A DNA stretch of 64,000 bases from positions 85,518 through 149,517 of the forward strand of contig DIVG01000046.1 of assembly GCA_002422425.1 (NCBI GenBank), read 5' to 3'. The notes beneath the pieces were generated by a model that worked only from the letters and a program-made list of their open reading frames with translations, was not told the origin of the DNA and made no database searches. Position 1 is the stretch's first letter; every line of letters begins with the position of its first letter. Below, piece after piece: positions 42,332 to 51,865 of this stretch. The stretch comes from Akkermansiaceae bacterium UBA6138. GTDB lineage: Bacteria; Verrucomicrobiota; Verrucomicrobiia; Verrucomicrobiales; DEV007. The position numbers and the translations under genes were made by a program.

Positions 42332-45300
42332 ATGAGCGAACCATCTCCCCCGTCTGAGGTCCACGGCATCGCCGGAAAGCTGGCGACCGTTTTCATTGAT
42401 TCGAAGCTCACGCCTCTCGTGGTCGTCGCCTCCGTCCTGCTCGGACTCTTCGCCGTGATCCTGCTCCCCCGCGAGGAAGAGCCGCAAATCAAAGTCCCCA
42501 TGATCGACGTCATGGTCGCGATGCCCGGTGCGACCGCGAAGGAAGTCGAGGAGCGCGTCACCAATCCCATGGAGAAGCTGCTCTGGGAGATCGACGGGGT
42601 GGAATATGTCTACTCGATCTCAAAGCCCGGCGAAAGTCTCGTTATCGTGCGATTCGAAGTTGGCTACGACAACGAGGTTGCCCTCGTGCGTCTTAACCAA
42701 AAGCTGCAATCCAACTTTAATCGCATCCCTCCGGGCGTAACCGCTCCCCTCATCAAGGCGAAGTCCATCGACGATGTGCCCATCCTCGCCCTGACCCTGC
42801 ACAGCGATCGCTACGATCCCGTGACTCTGCGGCGTCTCGCTGCGGAACTCGAAGACGCCGTCAAACAGGTCGCCGATGTCGCCGAGACCACTCTGATCGG
42901 AGGGCAGCAGCGCACCATCGTCGCCGAGGTCGATCCGGCGAAGCTCGCGGCGCGCAACCTTAGCCTCGGCGGCATCATTCCCGTCCTGCAGCAGGCAAAC
43001 CGTCAGTATCGGGCCGGGGAATTCATCTCGGGGAATCGTCAGGTTCTCATCGAAAGCGGTGCCTTCCTTCATTCCGCCGACGAGGCCGCCAATGTCGTCC
43101 TCGGTGCCTACGAGGGAAAACCTGTTTACCTGCGCGACGTCGCGATGCTCTCGGATGGTGCCGACGATCCCGTGAACTATGTCCTCCACGGACACGGCGC
43201 CGCCTCGGGCCGGACCGGAGGCGAAGAGAATGCCGTCACCCTTACCGTCGCCAAACGCCCCGGGACTAACGCCATTTCCCTCGCCGAAAAGGTCCTCGGG
43301 AAAGTCGAGTCGCTGAAGGGCCGCGTCATTCCCGGCGATGTCACTGTCTCCGTGACCCGCCACTACGGCGAGACCGCGGCGGAGAAGTCCAACGAACTAC
43401 TCTATCACATGGGCATCGCCGTGGTCAGTGTCTCGCTCTTGATTTTGATTATGTTAGGCTGGCGAGAGTCCCTCGTCGTCGCTATCGCGATTCCCTCGAC
43501 CCTCGCGCTGACCCTGCTCGTCTTTTACCTCTACGGTTTCACCCTGAACCGCATCACCCTTTTCGCCCTCATCTTTTCCATCGGCATCCTCGTCGATGAC
43601 GCCATCGTCGTGGTCGAGAATATCGTGCGGCATTATCGACTCCCTGGGAACCGCGGCAAATCGGCCATGACCATGGCGATCGAGGCGGTCAGTGAGGTCG
43701 GTAATCCCACCGTGCTCGCGACCTGGGCAGTCATCGCGGCGATCCTGCCGCTCGCGTTTGTCGGCGGGCTGATGGGCCCCTACATGCGCCCCATTCCGAT
43801 CGGAGCCGGAGCCGCGATGGTCTTTTCTCTCCTCATCGCCTTCATCGTCACCCCCTGGGCGGCGGTGCGCATTCTCAAGCGGTCCGAACCCGAGCCCGTC
43901 GTCGAGGGGGACCCGGTCGATGGGCACGGCCACGGCAAGGAAGGCTGGGTGACGACGAGCTACCGCCGCTACATGAACTGGCTCCTCCAGGGGCATCTCC
44001 ATCAGTGGGCTTTTCTCGGGATCATCGCCGCTCTCCTGCTCGGGAGCATGGCGCTCGTCGGGATCGGCTTTGTGAAGGTGAAGATGCTACCCTTTGACAA
44101 CAAGAGCGAGTTCCAGGTCATCATCGACATGCCCGAGGGATCGACGCTTGAGCAGACCGCCCGCGTCGCCCGCGAGATGGCCGTCGAGATCGCGGAAGAG
44201 CCCGAGGTGACCGACTACCAGATCTACACGGGAACGGCCTCGCCCTTTAACTTCAACGGGCTCGTTCGTCACTACTTCATGCGCACCGGAGCGAACGTCG
44301 CCGATATTCAGGTGAATCTACTCCCGAAGCACGATCGCGACGCCGACAGTCACGACATCGCGAAACGGATCCGTCCAAAGCTCGTCCCCATCGCCGAAAA
44401 ATTCGGAGCGACCATTGCCGTGGCCGAGGTGCCACCGGGACCGCCCGTCCTGCAAACCCTCGTCGCCGAAGTCTACGGTCAGGATCGCGCCCATCGCGAA
44501 GCCCTCGCCACAGAGGTAAAACGAATTTTCAAGGAGACCCCCGGCGTCGTCGATGTCGACTGGTACGGCGAAGAGGATCAAAAGCGCTACCTCTTCCACA
44601 TCGACAAGGAAAAGGCGGCCCTCAACGGCATCACCGCCGAGACCATTTCCCGGACCCTGAAGATGGCGGTCGACGGCGTCGATGTCGATCTCGCCCATTT
44701 CCCCCGCGAACGCGAGCCCGTCGTCGTGCGGGTGAAGCTGCCGCGCGAAATGCGGGTTGATCCGGAGCAGTTGCTCGGTCTGCGGGTGCGCTCTGGCGAC
44801 GCCAATGCCCTGCCCGAACCGGGAGGACAGGCCGCGCCACCCGCCCTTGTCCCCCTCGGCGAACTCGTCACGATCGAAGAGGACGTCATCGATAAGAGCA
44901 TCTACCACAAGAATCTCCAGCCCGTCACCTATGTGACCGGAGACGTCGCCGGGGTCAAGGAAAGTCCCGTCTACGCCATCTTCGAGATGAACGAAAAGCT
45001 CGCGCAGCTCGACATGACAACATTCGGCGCGACCGATCCGAAGCTGAAAATCCTCAACGCCTCGCAGCCTTTCCTCGATGCCGAACCCTCCATGAAGTGG
45101 GACGGGGAATGGCACATCACGATCGAGGTCTTCCGTGACCTCGGGATTGCTTTTGGAGCGGTGTTAGTCCTGATCTACATCCTCATGGTGGGATGGTTCA
45201 AGTCTTTCATCACCCCGCTCATCGTGATGGTCGCGATTCCCTTTTCCCTGATCGGAGTCCTCCCCGCCCACGGCATGATGGGCGCCTTTTTCTCCGCCAC

Positions 45301-45631
45301 TTCGATGATAGGCTTCATGGCCGGAGGCGGCATCGTCGTGCGGAACTCCATCATTCTCGTCGACTTCATCCAGTTGCGTCTCCGCGAAGGCATGCCCCTG
45401 CGCGAAGCCGTCGTCGATGCCGGAGCGGTGCGCTTCCGACCCATGCTCCTCACTGCCCTCGCCGTCGTCGTCGGTGCCAGCGTCATCCTCATGGACCCCA
45501 TTTTCCAGGGCCTTGCCATCGCCCTCATGGCCGGGGAGATCGCGTCGCTCCTCGTCAGTCGCATTGCCGTGCCGGTGATTTATTACATGGTCAATCGCCA
45601 CGAGCATCCGGAGGCGGATGGAGAGGGGTAG
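42332..45631 (+). CDS. RND-family efflux pump, inner-membrane subunit
   Basis: A 1099-residue AcrB/CzcA-superfamily transporter with 12 membrane helices and two large periplasmic loops. Diagnostic features are the N-terminal EEEPQIKVPMIDVMVAMPGA region, the proton-relay helix LVDDAIVVVEN (about residue 422), and the second-half FMAGGGIVVRNSIILVDF. The proton-relay aspartate pair resembles drug-type (HAE) pumps more than metal-type ones. Length and spacing fit one complete gene. With the adaptor it would export drugs, lipids or other amphiphiles. Confidence 0.93.
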   Translation: MSEPSPPSEVHGIAGKLATVFIDSKLTPLVVVASVLLGLFAVILLPREEEPQIKVPMIDVMVAMPGATAKEVEERVTNPMEKLLWEIDGVEYVYSISKPGESLVIVRFEVGYDNEVALVRLNQKLQSNFNRIPPGVTAPLIKAKSIDDVPILALTLHSDRYDPVTLRRLAAELEDAVKQVADVAETTLIGGQQRTIVAEVDPAKLAARNLSLGGIIPVLQQANRQYRAGEFISGNRQVLIESGAFLHSADEAANVVLGAYEGKPVYLRDVAMLSDGADDPVNYVLHGHGAASGRTGGEENAVTLTVAKRPGTNAISLAEKVLGKVESLKGRVIPGDVTVSVTRHYGETAAEKSNELLYHMGIAVVSVSLLILIMLGWRESLVVAIAIPSTLALTLLVFYLYGFTLNRITLFALIFSIGILVDDAIVVVENIVRHYRLPGNRGKSAMTMAIEAVSEVGNPTVLATWAVIAAILPLAFVGGLMGPYMRPIPIGAGAAMVFSLLIAFIVTPWAAVRILKRSEPEPVVEGDPVDGHGHGKEGWVTTSYRRYMNWLLQGHLHQWAFLGIIAALLLGSMALVGIGFVKVKMLPFDNKSEFQVIIDMPEGSTLEQTARVAREMAVEIAEEPEVTDYQIYTGTASPFNFNGLVRHYFMRTGANVADIQVNLLPKHDRDADSHDIAKRIRPKLVPIAEKFGATIAVAEVPPGPPVLQTLVAEVYGQDRAHREALATEVKRIFKETPGVVDVDWYGEEDQKRYLFHIDKEKAALNGITAETISRTLKMAVDGVDVDLAHFPREREPVVVRVKLPREMRVDPEQLLGLRVRSGDANALPEPGGQAAPPALVPLGELVTIEEDVIDKSIYHKNLQPVTYVTGDVAGVKESPVYAIFEMNEKLAQLDMTTFGATDPKLKILNASQPFLDAEPSMKWDGEWHITIEVFRDLGIAFGAVLVLIYILMVGWFKSFITPLIVMVAIPFSLIGVLPAHGMMGAFFSATSMIGFMAGGGIVVRNSIILVDFIQLRLREGMPLREAVVDAGAVRFRPMLLTALAVVVGASVILMDPIFQGLAIALMAGEIASLLVSRIAVPVIYYMVNRHEHPEADGEG

Positions 45632-45656
45632 GGGAGAAAGCCGTCGATTGAAAAAA

Positions 45657-45679
45657 GTAGCATGGGCATACTGCCTATG
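45657..45679. repeat. Degenerate single copy of a 23-bp palindromic repeat
   Basis: GTAGCATGGGCATACTGCC... differs at two positions from the 23-bp arm that occurs twice in inverted form at 54933-55045. Its halves GCATGGGCA / TGCCTATG form a small hairpin. It lies 26 bases after the RND pump stop, a usual place for REP-like elements. Confidence 0.65.
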
Positions 45680-45771
45680 TCCTTCCCCTCAACGCCCGTG
45701 CGCCATGACACTCGATCCGCGCTCACCCTCACTCTTCACCTCCGTCGCAAGTTCCCGTAAGGCTCCTTACA

Positions 45772-45818
45772 CATCCGTGGCCATCGGTGAAAGCGAAGCG
45801 CATCTGTGGCCATCTGTG
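45772..45818. repeat. Two direct copies of an 18-bp repeat
   Basis: CATCCGTGGCCATCGGTG (45772) and CATCTGTGGCCATCTGTG (45801) match at 15 of 18 positions and lie 29 bases apart in a non-coding gap between the RND pump and the truncated AAA gene. They look like a dispersed intergenic repeat; no function is claimed. Confidence 0.55.
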
Positions 45819-45878
45819 TTTGTCAGGAAATGTAATACGGAATTCGTTCCCTGACTCCGCTCAAAGACCGACTGTTCG

Positions 45879-47003
45879 CTAGACCTCTTCGGATTGCAGC
45901 ATCCAGCGCCAGGCGGGCAGGATTCTGATCGGTCCCGGTACCTCGGGGAAGGGCAGGCGCGATTCCGCTGTCAGCAGCAGGTGCTCGACCGCCGGGTATT
46001 CCGCGGCCGCAGCCTCCAGGGCGCGAACTTCGCGGGCCAGCGTCCCGGGGTCGTCAAGGCTCGCGCAAACCTGGATCAATGACTGGCGGCCGTCGGCATT
46101 GCGTCTGAGGAAATTCACTTCAAACCCGTCCTTTGTCTTCACATAGGTGACGTCGGCACCCCGTCGCACCAATTCATGGTGAACCGCCACCTCGAGCGCG
46201 TGTCCGGTGTTCGCCTTCGTGCTCCGATCGAAGATCGGACCGAGAGAAAAATCCACCGGATAGATCTTGCGAGGGTTCACCTGCCGACGTTTTTCCGAGT
46301 CTGTCGCCACCGGGATCGCCTTCAGGAGAAAAGCGTCCTCCAAATGGTCGAGCATCTCATAAAGCGATTCCCATCCGGCCGGGATACCCTGCGATTTCAG
46401 GGCGGCCTCAAATTTCGTGATGCTGAAGAGTCCTCCCGGGTTGCCGAGGAGGCGACGCACCATCCAGCGGAGCGCCGTCACATTGCCCACGTGGTGCCGC
46501 TCGATCACATCGCGCAGGATCACGACATCCACGTAGCCCTGCAGCAGTTGCCGCTGCTCGACCGGTGCCAACCCTTGTGCCTCGGGAAAACCCCCTCTCT
46601 TCAGGTATTCCGCAAACTGGTGATCGATTCGGACGGCCTGCCGATGCGTCAGCCGTTGAGTGTCTTCAGGGATCTTCTCTCCATGATGACGGAGATACTC
46701 CCGGAAGCTGAAAGGATGGATGGCGATCTCCCAGCGCCGTCCGCGCATCGAGGTCGCGATCTCGCCGCTCAGTAGCTTCGCGGACGAGCCCGAGAGAAAT
46801 AGCTCGTGCCCTCCCTCGTCGAGCATCCGTCTGGCAAAACTCTCCCACCCGGGAACGGTCTGGATTTCGTCCAGAAAAAGGGTGAGGGGCTCGGTCGTTG
46901 CTTCGGGGAAAAGTCGCAGATGGGTTTCCGGGATGAGAGCGAGTTGCGAAGCCTTCATGCCCGCCAGCCTTTCGTCCTCAAAGTTGAAATAGACGAGGCG
47001 CTC
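45879..47003 (-). pseudogene. AAA ATPase/DUF4143 protein lacking its Walker A N-terminus
   Basis: From the first ATG (46958) 359 residues are encoded. They show the Walker B region LTLFLDEIQTVPGWESF, the sensor LFLSGSSAKLLSGE, FSFREYL, and a C-terminal DUF4143/nuclease-like domain (GHALEVAVHHELVRRG...FEVNFL). Members of this family begin with about 60-70 residues holding a GPRQVGKTT-type P-loop; here that part is absent. In-frame homology extends slightly upstream of the ATG (RLVYFNFEDERL, to about 47003) and then meets a stop at 47064-47066. I therefore call it a 5'-truncated, probably inactive gene. The break coincides with a 12-bp inverted repeat. Confidence 0.75.
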
Positions 47004-47261
47004 AGAGTTGGTCTGACACGAGTGGTAAATTAATGGAAAATTGGACTTCCCTAAAGTCCAATTTTAAAACCGTTCCAAACCAAGTTGAAAAAGAGAACGA
47101 GGTTAGGGCAGGTGAATCGGCGGCAAAGATCAGATTCCTGATAAACTCTTGCCAACGGCAGGGAAGAATTGGAAGCTGTCAGGGAATCCCGTCTGACCGC
47201 TTTCCCGTTCACTTTCTTCCGATCTGCTGCCGTCACTCCTTCCTCTGACAACGTTTAAGCA
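46959..47261. other. Gap at the truncation point of the AAA gene
   Basis: About 300 bases between the AAA remnant and the acyltransferase gene. It holds the last recognisable codons of the remnant, a perfect 12-bp inverted repeat at 47037-47065, and then about 195 bases with no supported gene. Confidence 0.45.
47037..47065. repeat. Perfect 12-bp inverted repeat
   Basis: AAAATTGGACTT and AAGTCCAATTTT flank a 5-base spacer (CCCTA). It sits exactly where homology of the AAA remnant ends. It could be an operator, a terminator-like hairpin with T4, or the scar of a mobile element; the sequence does not decide between these. Confidence 0.7.
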
Positions 47262-48500
47262 ATGAACCAAACTCCTCTCGAAAGTGCTGCCGTTTCGCCG
47301 CCAGCCTGCACCGCACGTCTGATGTCTGTCGATGCACTGCGAGGTTTTGACATGCTCTGGATCGTGGGTGCCGGCGCGATCGTGACGGCACTAGAGGGAA
47401 TGGGCGCGAATCCGCTCACGGACCTGCTCGCGATCCAGTTGCAGCACGTCGAGTGGGAGGGCTTTCGCTTTTACGATCTCATCTTTCCTCTGTTTCTTTT
47501 CATCGTCGGCGTGTCCGTCGTATTCTCGCTCGACAAGGCACTGGCGCAAGGCGGGCGGGCTCGGGTTTTGAGCAGGGTCTTCCGGCGCGGATTGCTGCTC
47601 TTCGCGGCCGGAGTGTTTTATTATGGCGGTCTGTCGAAAGCGTGGCCGGAGGTACAACTCGGTGGCGTCCTGCATCGCATTGCCGTCTGCTATGTGTGCG
47701 CCGCGCTGATCTATTCCTTCGTGCGCTCGCCGCGCTGGCTTGGAGTCGTGTGCGCACTACTGCTTACGGGTTTTTGGGCGCTTGTCACCTATGTAGCAGT
47801 CCCGGATTTCAAGCTGGAAAGGGAGGTGGTGGAAGAGATAGCGGAGCGCATCGGGTCCGACTCACCTTTCGACATTGCCGCGGGTGTTCCGGGCCGCGTC
47901 ACTGGCTTGTATGAGGAAGGGCGGAATCTGGTAAATCATTTCGACTTCCTCTACCTGCCCGGAAGGAAAGCGCAGCTCTATTATCTCAATGAAGGGATTC
48001 TCTCCACCTTGCCCGCGATCGCGCTGACGCTCTTCGGCGTGCTGGCAGGCCTGTTGCTGAAGAGTGATTCCGAAGGAGCGATCCGGAAAATCGCCTGGCT
48101 GGTTGGCGCAGGCGTGGCCTTAATTCTCCTTGGGCTGCTCTGGAGTGTTTCGTTTCCGCTCATCAAGCGGATCTGGACCTCGTCGTTTGTTTTGGTGGCG
48201 GGCGGTTGCAGCGCGCTGCTGCTGGCGCTGTTTTACTGGATGGTGGATGTGCGGCGGTGGAGCGGTTGGTGTCAGCCCTTCATCTGGGTCGGTTGCAATG
48301 CTTTCACCATTTATCTCGTCAGTCCTATCGTGAATTTTAAAATGCTTGCATCGCGTTTCACGGGCGGTGATGTGAGCCGGTTTTTTGACCGGCACTTCGC
48401 GGCGGGGCTGGGTGACCTTGTCACCGCGTGCACCGGCTTGCTTCTAGTCATCCTCTTCGCCCGCTTCCTCTATCGGCGACAGATTTTTCTGCGGGTGTAA
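47262..48500 (+). CDS. HGSNAT-like membrane acyltransferase (DUF5009 type)
   Basis: A 412-residue inner-membrane protein related to heparan-alpha-glucosaminide N-acetyltransferase. The family opening RLMSVDALRGFDMLWIVG (from about residue 19) is clear, followed by EWEGFRFYDLIFPLFLFIVGVS with the conserved His/Asp region and about ten helices. Bacterial members are thought to transfer acetyl groups from cytoplasmic acetyl-CoA to extracytoplasmic sugars. It is often found with polysaccharide metabolism genes; here it is convergent with the ceramidase-like gene. Confidence 0.85.
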   Translation: MNQTPLESAAVSPPACTARLMSVDALRGFDMLWIVGAGAIVTALEGMGANPLTDLLAIQLQHVEWEGFRFYDLIFPLFLFIVGVSVVFSLDKALAQGGRARVLSRVFRRGLLLFAAGVFYYGGLSKAWPEVQLGGVLHRIAVCYVCAALIYSFVRSPRWLGVVCALLLTGFWALVTYVAVPDFKLEREVVEEIAERIGSDSPFDIAAGVPGRVTGLYEEGRNLVNHFDFLYLPGRKAQLYYLNEGILSTLPAIALTLFGVLAGLLLKSDSEGAIRKIAWLVGAGVALILLGLLWSVSFPLIKRIWTSSFVLVAGGCSALLLALFYWMVDVRRWSGWCQPFIWVGCNAFTIYLVSPIVNFKMLASRFTGGDVSRFFDRHFAAGLGDLVTACTGLLLVILFARFLYRRQIFLRV

Positions 48501-48536
48501 GGCATGTCCGGGATGAGCGTCCCGATTCCCGTTCCT

Positions 48537-49964
48537 TCACAAGGCCTTCAACTCGTCCAGCATCTCAAGCAGCGCTTTTGTCAGGATCACCGACGAATTT
48601 TTCTCGAATTTCGACGTTCCGATCCAGGTCTCGTAGCCGCCCAGTTCATGCTGATTCGGAGGGGGCAGGTAGCCGTAGCCGCCGTTCGCCAGAGAGATGG
48701 TGAAGGTGTTCGGGAAAGGGCTCTTTTCTTTGATCTCGAGTCCGATCTCGACGAGCACTTCAAAGGGCAGGGAGACGATAGCCTGGTCTCCGATGCGGAT
48801 GGCCTGGATGATGACGCTCTCTTTTTTGTCGGGCTCGGAATACTGGACGGTCGCGTTCGCATACTGGATGGCTTTGTCGTGAAGCGATTCGCGGTCCTTC
48901 TTCGGCAGTTCGAGAAGACGGAGGGCGTGCTCGATCTCTTCGACGCTCATGTTGCGATAGGTCAACTCGACTTCGCGCTGGCGCATCGCGACGATAGGGT
49001 TCTCGTCGTAGGTCTCAATTTTTTTCACGGCGCGCCAGGCGGCGTCGGCGGTTTTGGCGGCGACGATGCGGACCTGTTCGAAGGGCGCGCGGGGCGGACG
49101 TTTGCCGTAAAAGTCGATGTTATTGATGTCGCCGCTCGTTCCGTTCGTCATCATCGCGACGAAGTTCTCCGGAGGCTTCGAGCCGCCGATGCGGTAGGGC
49201 ATGACGCGGGCGAACTCGCCGAAATAATCCGCCGAAGCCATGCCGACGGATTTTCCCTTTTCATCCATCATCTCCGGTATGCCTCCGACATAGTGCAGGG
49301 AGTAGTTTGCAAGAAGTCCGAGGGGACGTCCGCGACGGGTGCGCACATCGACGATAGAGACCTCGGGATCGGTTGGTCCGGCAGGCTTGAGGAGTTTGTC
49401 CCGCGGCGCGTTGGTCTGGACCTGATCCAGTTTCCCGAAGGGGTTCGGCAGCATCGTGCCGGGCTTGAGATGCCAGCGGCGGTTGTAGACTTCGCCCGGT
49501 TCCTCGTCCGATGAACATCCGACTTTCGCGGGTTCGAGTGATTCGATCGCCTTGGTGAGCGCGGCGATGACACCCTCGCGCCTCCGGTTCTCGTAGGCAA
49601 TCCGCCCCTCGGAAGTGTCGCCGCCTTTCGGGGCCGTGTGGGTGTGGGTGCCGCTCACGAGCATTTCGGTGACCTTCCAGCCGGTCTTTTCGGCGACGGC
49701 CGCCTTCGCCTCGTCGGTCATCTCGCGTCCGACACCGATGTCATCGACCAGCGCGATAACGGCCCGGCCTTCTCCGTTGCGAAAAGCGATCGCACGGACG
49801 TGGAGGGGATCGTGGACATAGCTTGAGGCACCCGAGCGCAATTGAAAAGGCACCACCGTCGGCGAGATCTCGACCGCCGCCGTGCCGGCCTCGAGACCCT
49901 TTTTGTCCTGAGCGTGGAGCGAGGTGGCGAGGAGGAGGGCGGTGAAGAGGAAAGTGGCTTTCAT
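48537..49964 (-). CDS. Secreted neutral/alkaline ceramidase-like hydrolase
   Basis: A 475-residue exported protein (signal peptide KATFLFTALLLATSLHA). It matches the N-terminal catalytic domain of neutral/alkaline non-lysosomal ceramidases: AAVEISPTVVP near the start, LVSGTHTHTAP (zinc-binding histidines, about 103-113), LANYSLHYVGG and MMTNGTSGDINN. The C-terminal Ig-like domain of true ceramidases is absent. In Verrucomicrobia and Planctomycetes such proteins are widespread; the true substrate (amide-linked lipid or sugar) is not established. It lies just downstream of the XylR-type regulator on the same strand arrangement but with its own start. Confidence 0.8.
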   Translation of the reverse strand: MKATFLFTALLLATSLHAQDKKGLEAGTAAVEISPTVVPFQLRSGASSYVHDPLHVRAIAFRNGEGRAVIALVDDIGVGREMTDEAKAAVAEKTGWKVTEMLVSGTHTHTAPKGGDTSEGRIAYENRRREGVIAALTKAIESLEPAKVGCSSDEEPGEVYNRRWHLKPGTMLPNPFGKLDQVQTNAPRDKLLKPAGPTDPEVSIVDVRTRRGRPLGLLANYSLHYVGGIPEMMDEKGKSVGMASADYFGEFARVMPYRIGGSKPPENFVAMMTNGTSGDINNIDFYGKRPPRAPFEQVRIVAAKTADAAWRAVKKIETYDENPIVAMRQREVELTYRNMSVEEIEHALRLLELPKKDRESLHDKAIQYANATVQYSEPDKKESVIIQAIRIGDQAIVSLPFEVLVEIGLEIKEKSPFPNTFTISLANGGYGYLPPPNQHELGGYETWIGTSKFEKNSSVILTKALLEMLDELKAL

Positions 49965-50019
49965 TGGCAGGATCGTATCCGTTAGCAGCGGGGCGATACC
50001 AGCCCGTGATTGCGCTCCG

Positions 50020-51183
50020 TCAACGGCTCTGCTTCCGATACTCGCCCGGTGTCATCCCGTAGCGCTCGCGATAGGAGGTCTGCAGGTAGTGGGCGTGGGT
50101 GAAGCCGGTCAGTTCGGCGATGGTCTCGATCGTGAGATCGGCGTTGCGGAGGAGGCGGTTGACTTCGCGGAAGCGGACGCGCAGCATTTCGTCCTTGGTG
50201 CCGCGTTGCAGGCTCGCTTTCATGCGGCGCTCGAGGGTGCTGCGAGAGAGGCCGAGCCGGTCGCAGATTTCCCCGACGGCGATGCCGGTAAAGGCCCGCT
50301 CGCGGATCAGTTTCACGGCGCGCAGGACGACGGGATCCTCGATCACAAACTCGTCGGACGAAGCGCGGACTTCGATTCCTTTCGGCGGGATGAGGACTGG
50401 TGCGGAACTCACTTTTTCCCCGCGCATGAGCCGGTCGAGCATTTCCGCCGCGCGATAGCCAACCGTCTCGCCGTCGAATTTGACACTTGTCAGGGTGGGT
50501 GAGGCGAACTCGCAGAGAGTTTCCTCGTTTTCGCATCCGACCACGGCCACCTCTTCGGGAACGGCGATGCCGGCGCGTCGGCAGGCGTCGAGGAGCCGCA
50601 CCGCGAGCTGGTCATTTGTCGCGAAAATCCCGACCGGCTTTTCGAGGGAGGAGAGCCAGCGAATGAGATCGGTCTGATGCTGCTCCCAGTTTGTCGGGCT
50701 GGCCTCGCTGTCGGCGGGGAGCCGGGCGCAGGCGGCACCGGCCCGCTCCACGCGGGTGACGAAATTTTGAACCCTTTCGCGGAAGAATGACTCGGTGTCG
50801 AGGGTGTAGGCGGCGAAGCGGGGGTAGCCGCGGTTGAGGAAATGCTCGGCTACCATCTCGCCGATGAGGGCGTTATCCATTCCGACAAAGGGAATTCCCT
50901 GATTGTAATTGGTCGAGCGCAGTTCGATTGCGGGGACCCCGGCGGCGGCGATCGCGGCGGCCATATCGGGGCTGTGAGTCCTCGTCAGAATGCCGTCTCC
51001 ATCCCAATTCCCGAGCCAGGGCGGCAGGGACGATTCGAAGGCGCGCAGTTCGAGGAAGGTCGACCACGGACCGTTCGTCTGGAGGTAGCGGCTCACTCCC
51101 GAGAGCATGTCCCGGGTATAGGTCCGCGTCGTCTCGACGAGGATCGCGACGCGCTTGACGGAGGATGAGGGGACTTTTTTCAG
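50020..51183 (-). CDS. XylR-type AraC-family transcription regulator, probable CTG start
   Basis: The protein has a LacI-like sugar-binding domain (about residues 10-285: AILVETTRTYTRDMLSGVSRYL, GIFATNDQLA, VPEEVAVVGCENEE) and a C-terminal double helix-turn-helix of AraC type (ICDRLGLSRSTLERRM and IAELTGFTHAHYLQTSYRERYGMTPGEYR). This is the sugar-responsive XylR architecture common in Planctomycetes and Verrucomicrobia. The first ATG (51108) would delete the first beta-strand VKRVAILVE; in-frame homology runs further upstream, but no ATG, GTG or TTG occurs before the stop at 51235. The CTG at 51183 (LKKVPSSSVKRVAI), about 20 bases after the likely transcription start, is my best start. It is divergent from the dehydrogenase operon, which it probably controls. 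Confidence 0.82.
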   Translation of the reverse strand: MKKVPSSSVKRVAILVETTRTYTRDMLSGVSRYLQTNGPWSTFLELRAFESSLPPWLGNWDGDGILTRTHSPDMAAAIAAAGVPAIELRSTNYNQGIPFVGMDNALIGEMVAEHFLNRGYPRFAAYTLDTESFFRERVQNFVTRVERAGAACARLPADSEASPTNWEQHQTDLIRWLSSLEKPVGIFATNDQLAVRLLDACRRAGIAVPEEVAVVGCENEETLCEFASPTLTSVKFDGETVGYRAAEMLDRLMRGEKVSSAPVLIPPKGIEVRASSDEFVIEDPVVLRAVKLIRERAFTGIAVGEICDRLGLSRSTLERRMKASLQRGTKDEMLRVRFREVNRLLRNADLTIETIAELTGFTHAHYLQTSYRERYGMTPGEYRKQSR

Positions 51184-51210
51184 ACTGACGAAAAACCTGA
51201 TGTTTTCTGA

Positions 51211-51238
51211 ATCATATCTGTACAGACATCCCTGTCAA
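51211..51238 (-). promoter_or_regulatory. Sigma-70-type promoter of the XylR-type regulator
   Basis: On the minus strand TTGACA (51238-51233) and TATGAT (51216-51211) are separated by 16 bases, a near-consensus pair. Transcription would start around 51204, some 20 bases before the proposed CTG start. Confidence 0.7.
51214..51229. promoter_or_regulatory. Palindromic operator candidate in the divergent promoter
   Basis: ATATCTGTACAGACAT is a 16-bp palindrome with one mismatched pair (perfect core TCTGTACAGA). It overlaps the -10 box and spacer of the regulator promoter and lies 28 bases before the ATG at 51257. The position suits autoregulation and control of the divergent operon. Confidence 0.6.
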
Positions 51239-51256
51239 CGCGACTATCCTGCCCTC

Positions 51257-51829
<573 letters not shown>

Positions 51830-51865
51830 AAGCCTGAAAGTCTTAATCCCTCAACTCATTCCCCC

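Noticed and set aside
47033..47248. Plus-strand 71-codon frame beside the inverted repeat
   Set aside because: It starts within the inverted repeat, has no family features, and looks random.
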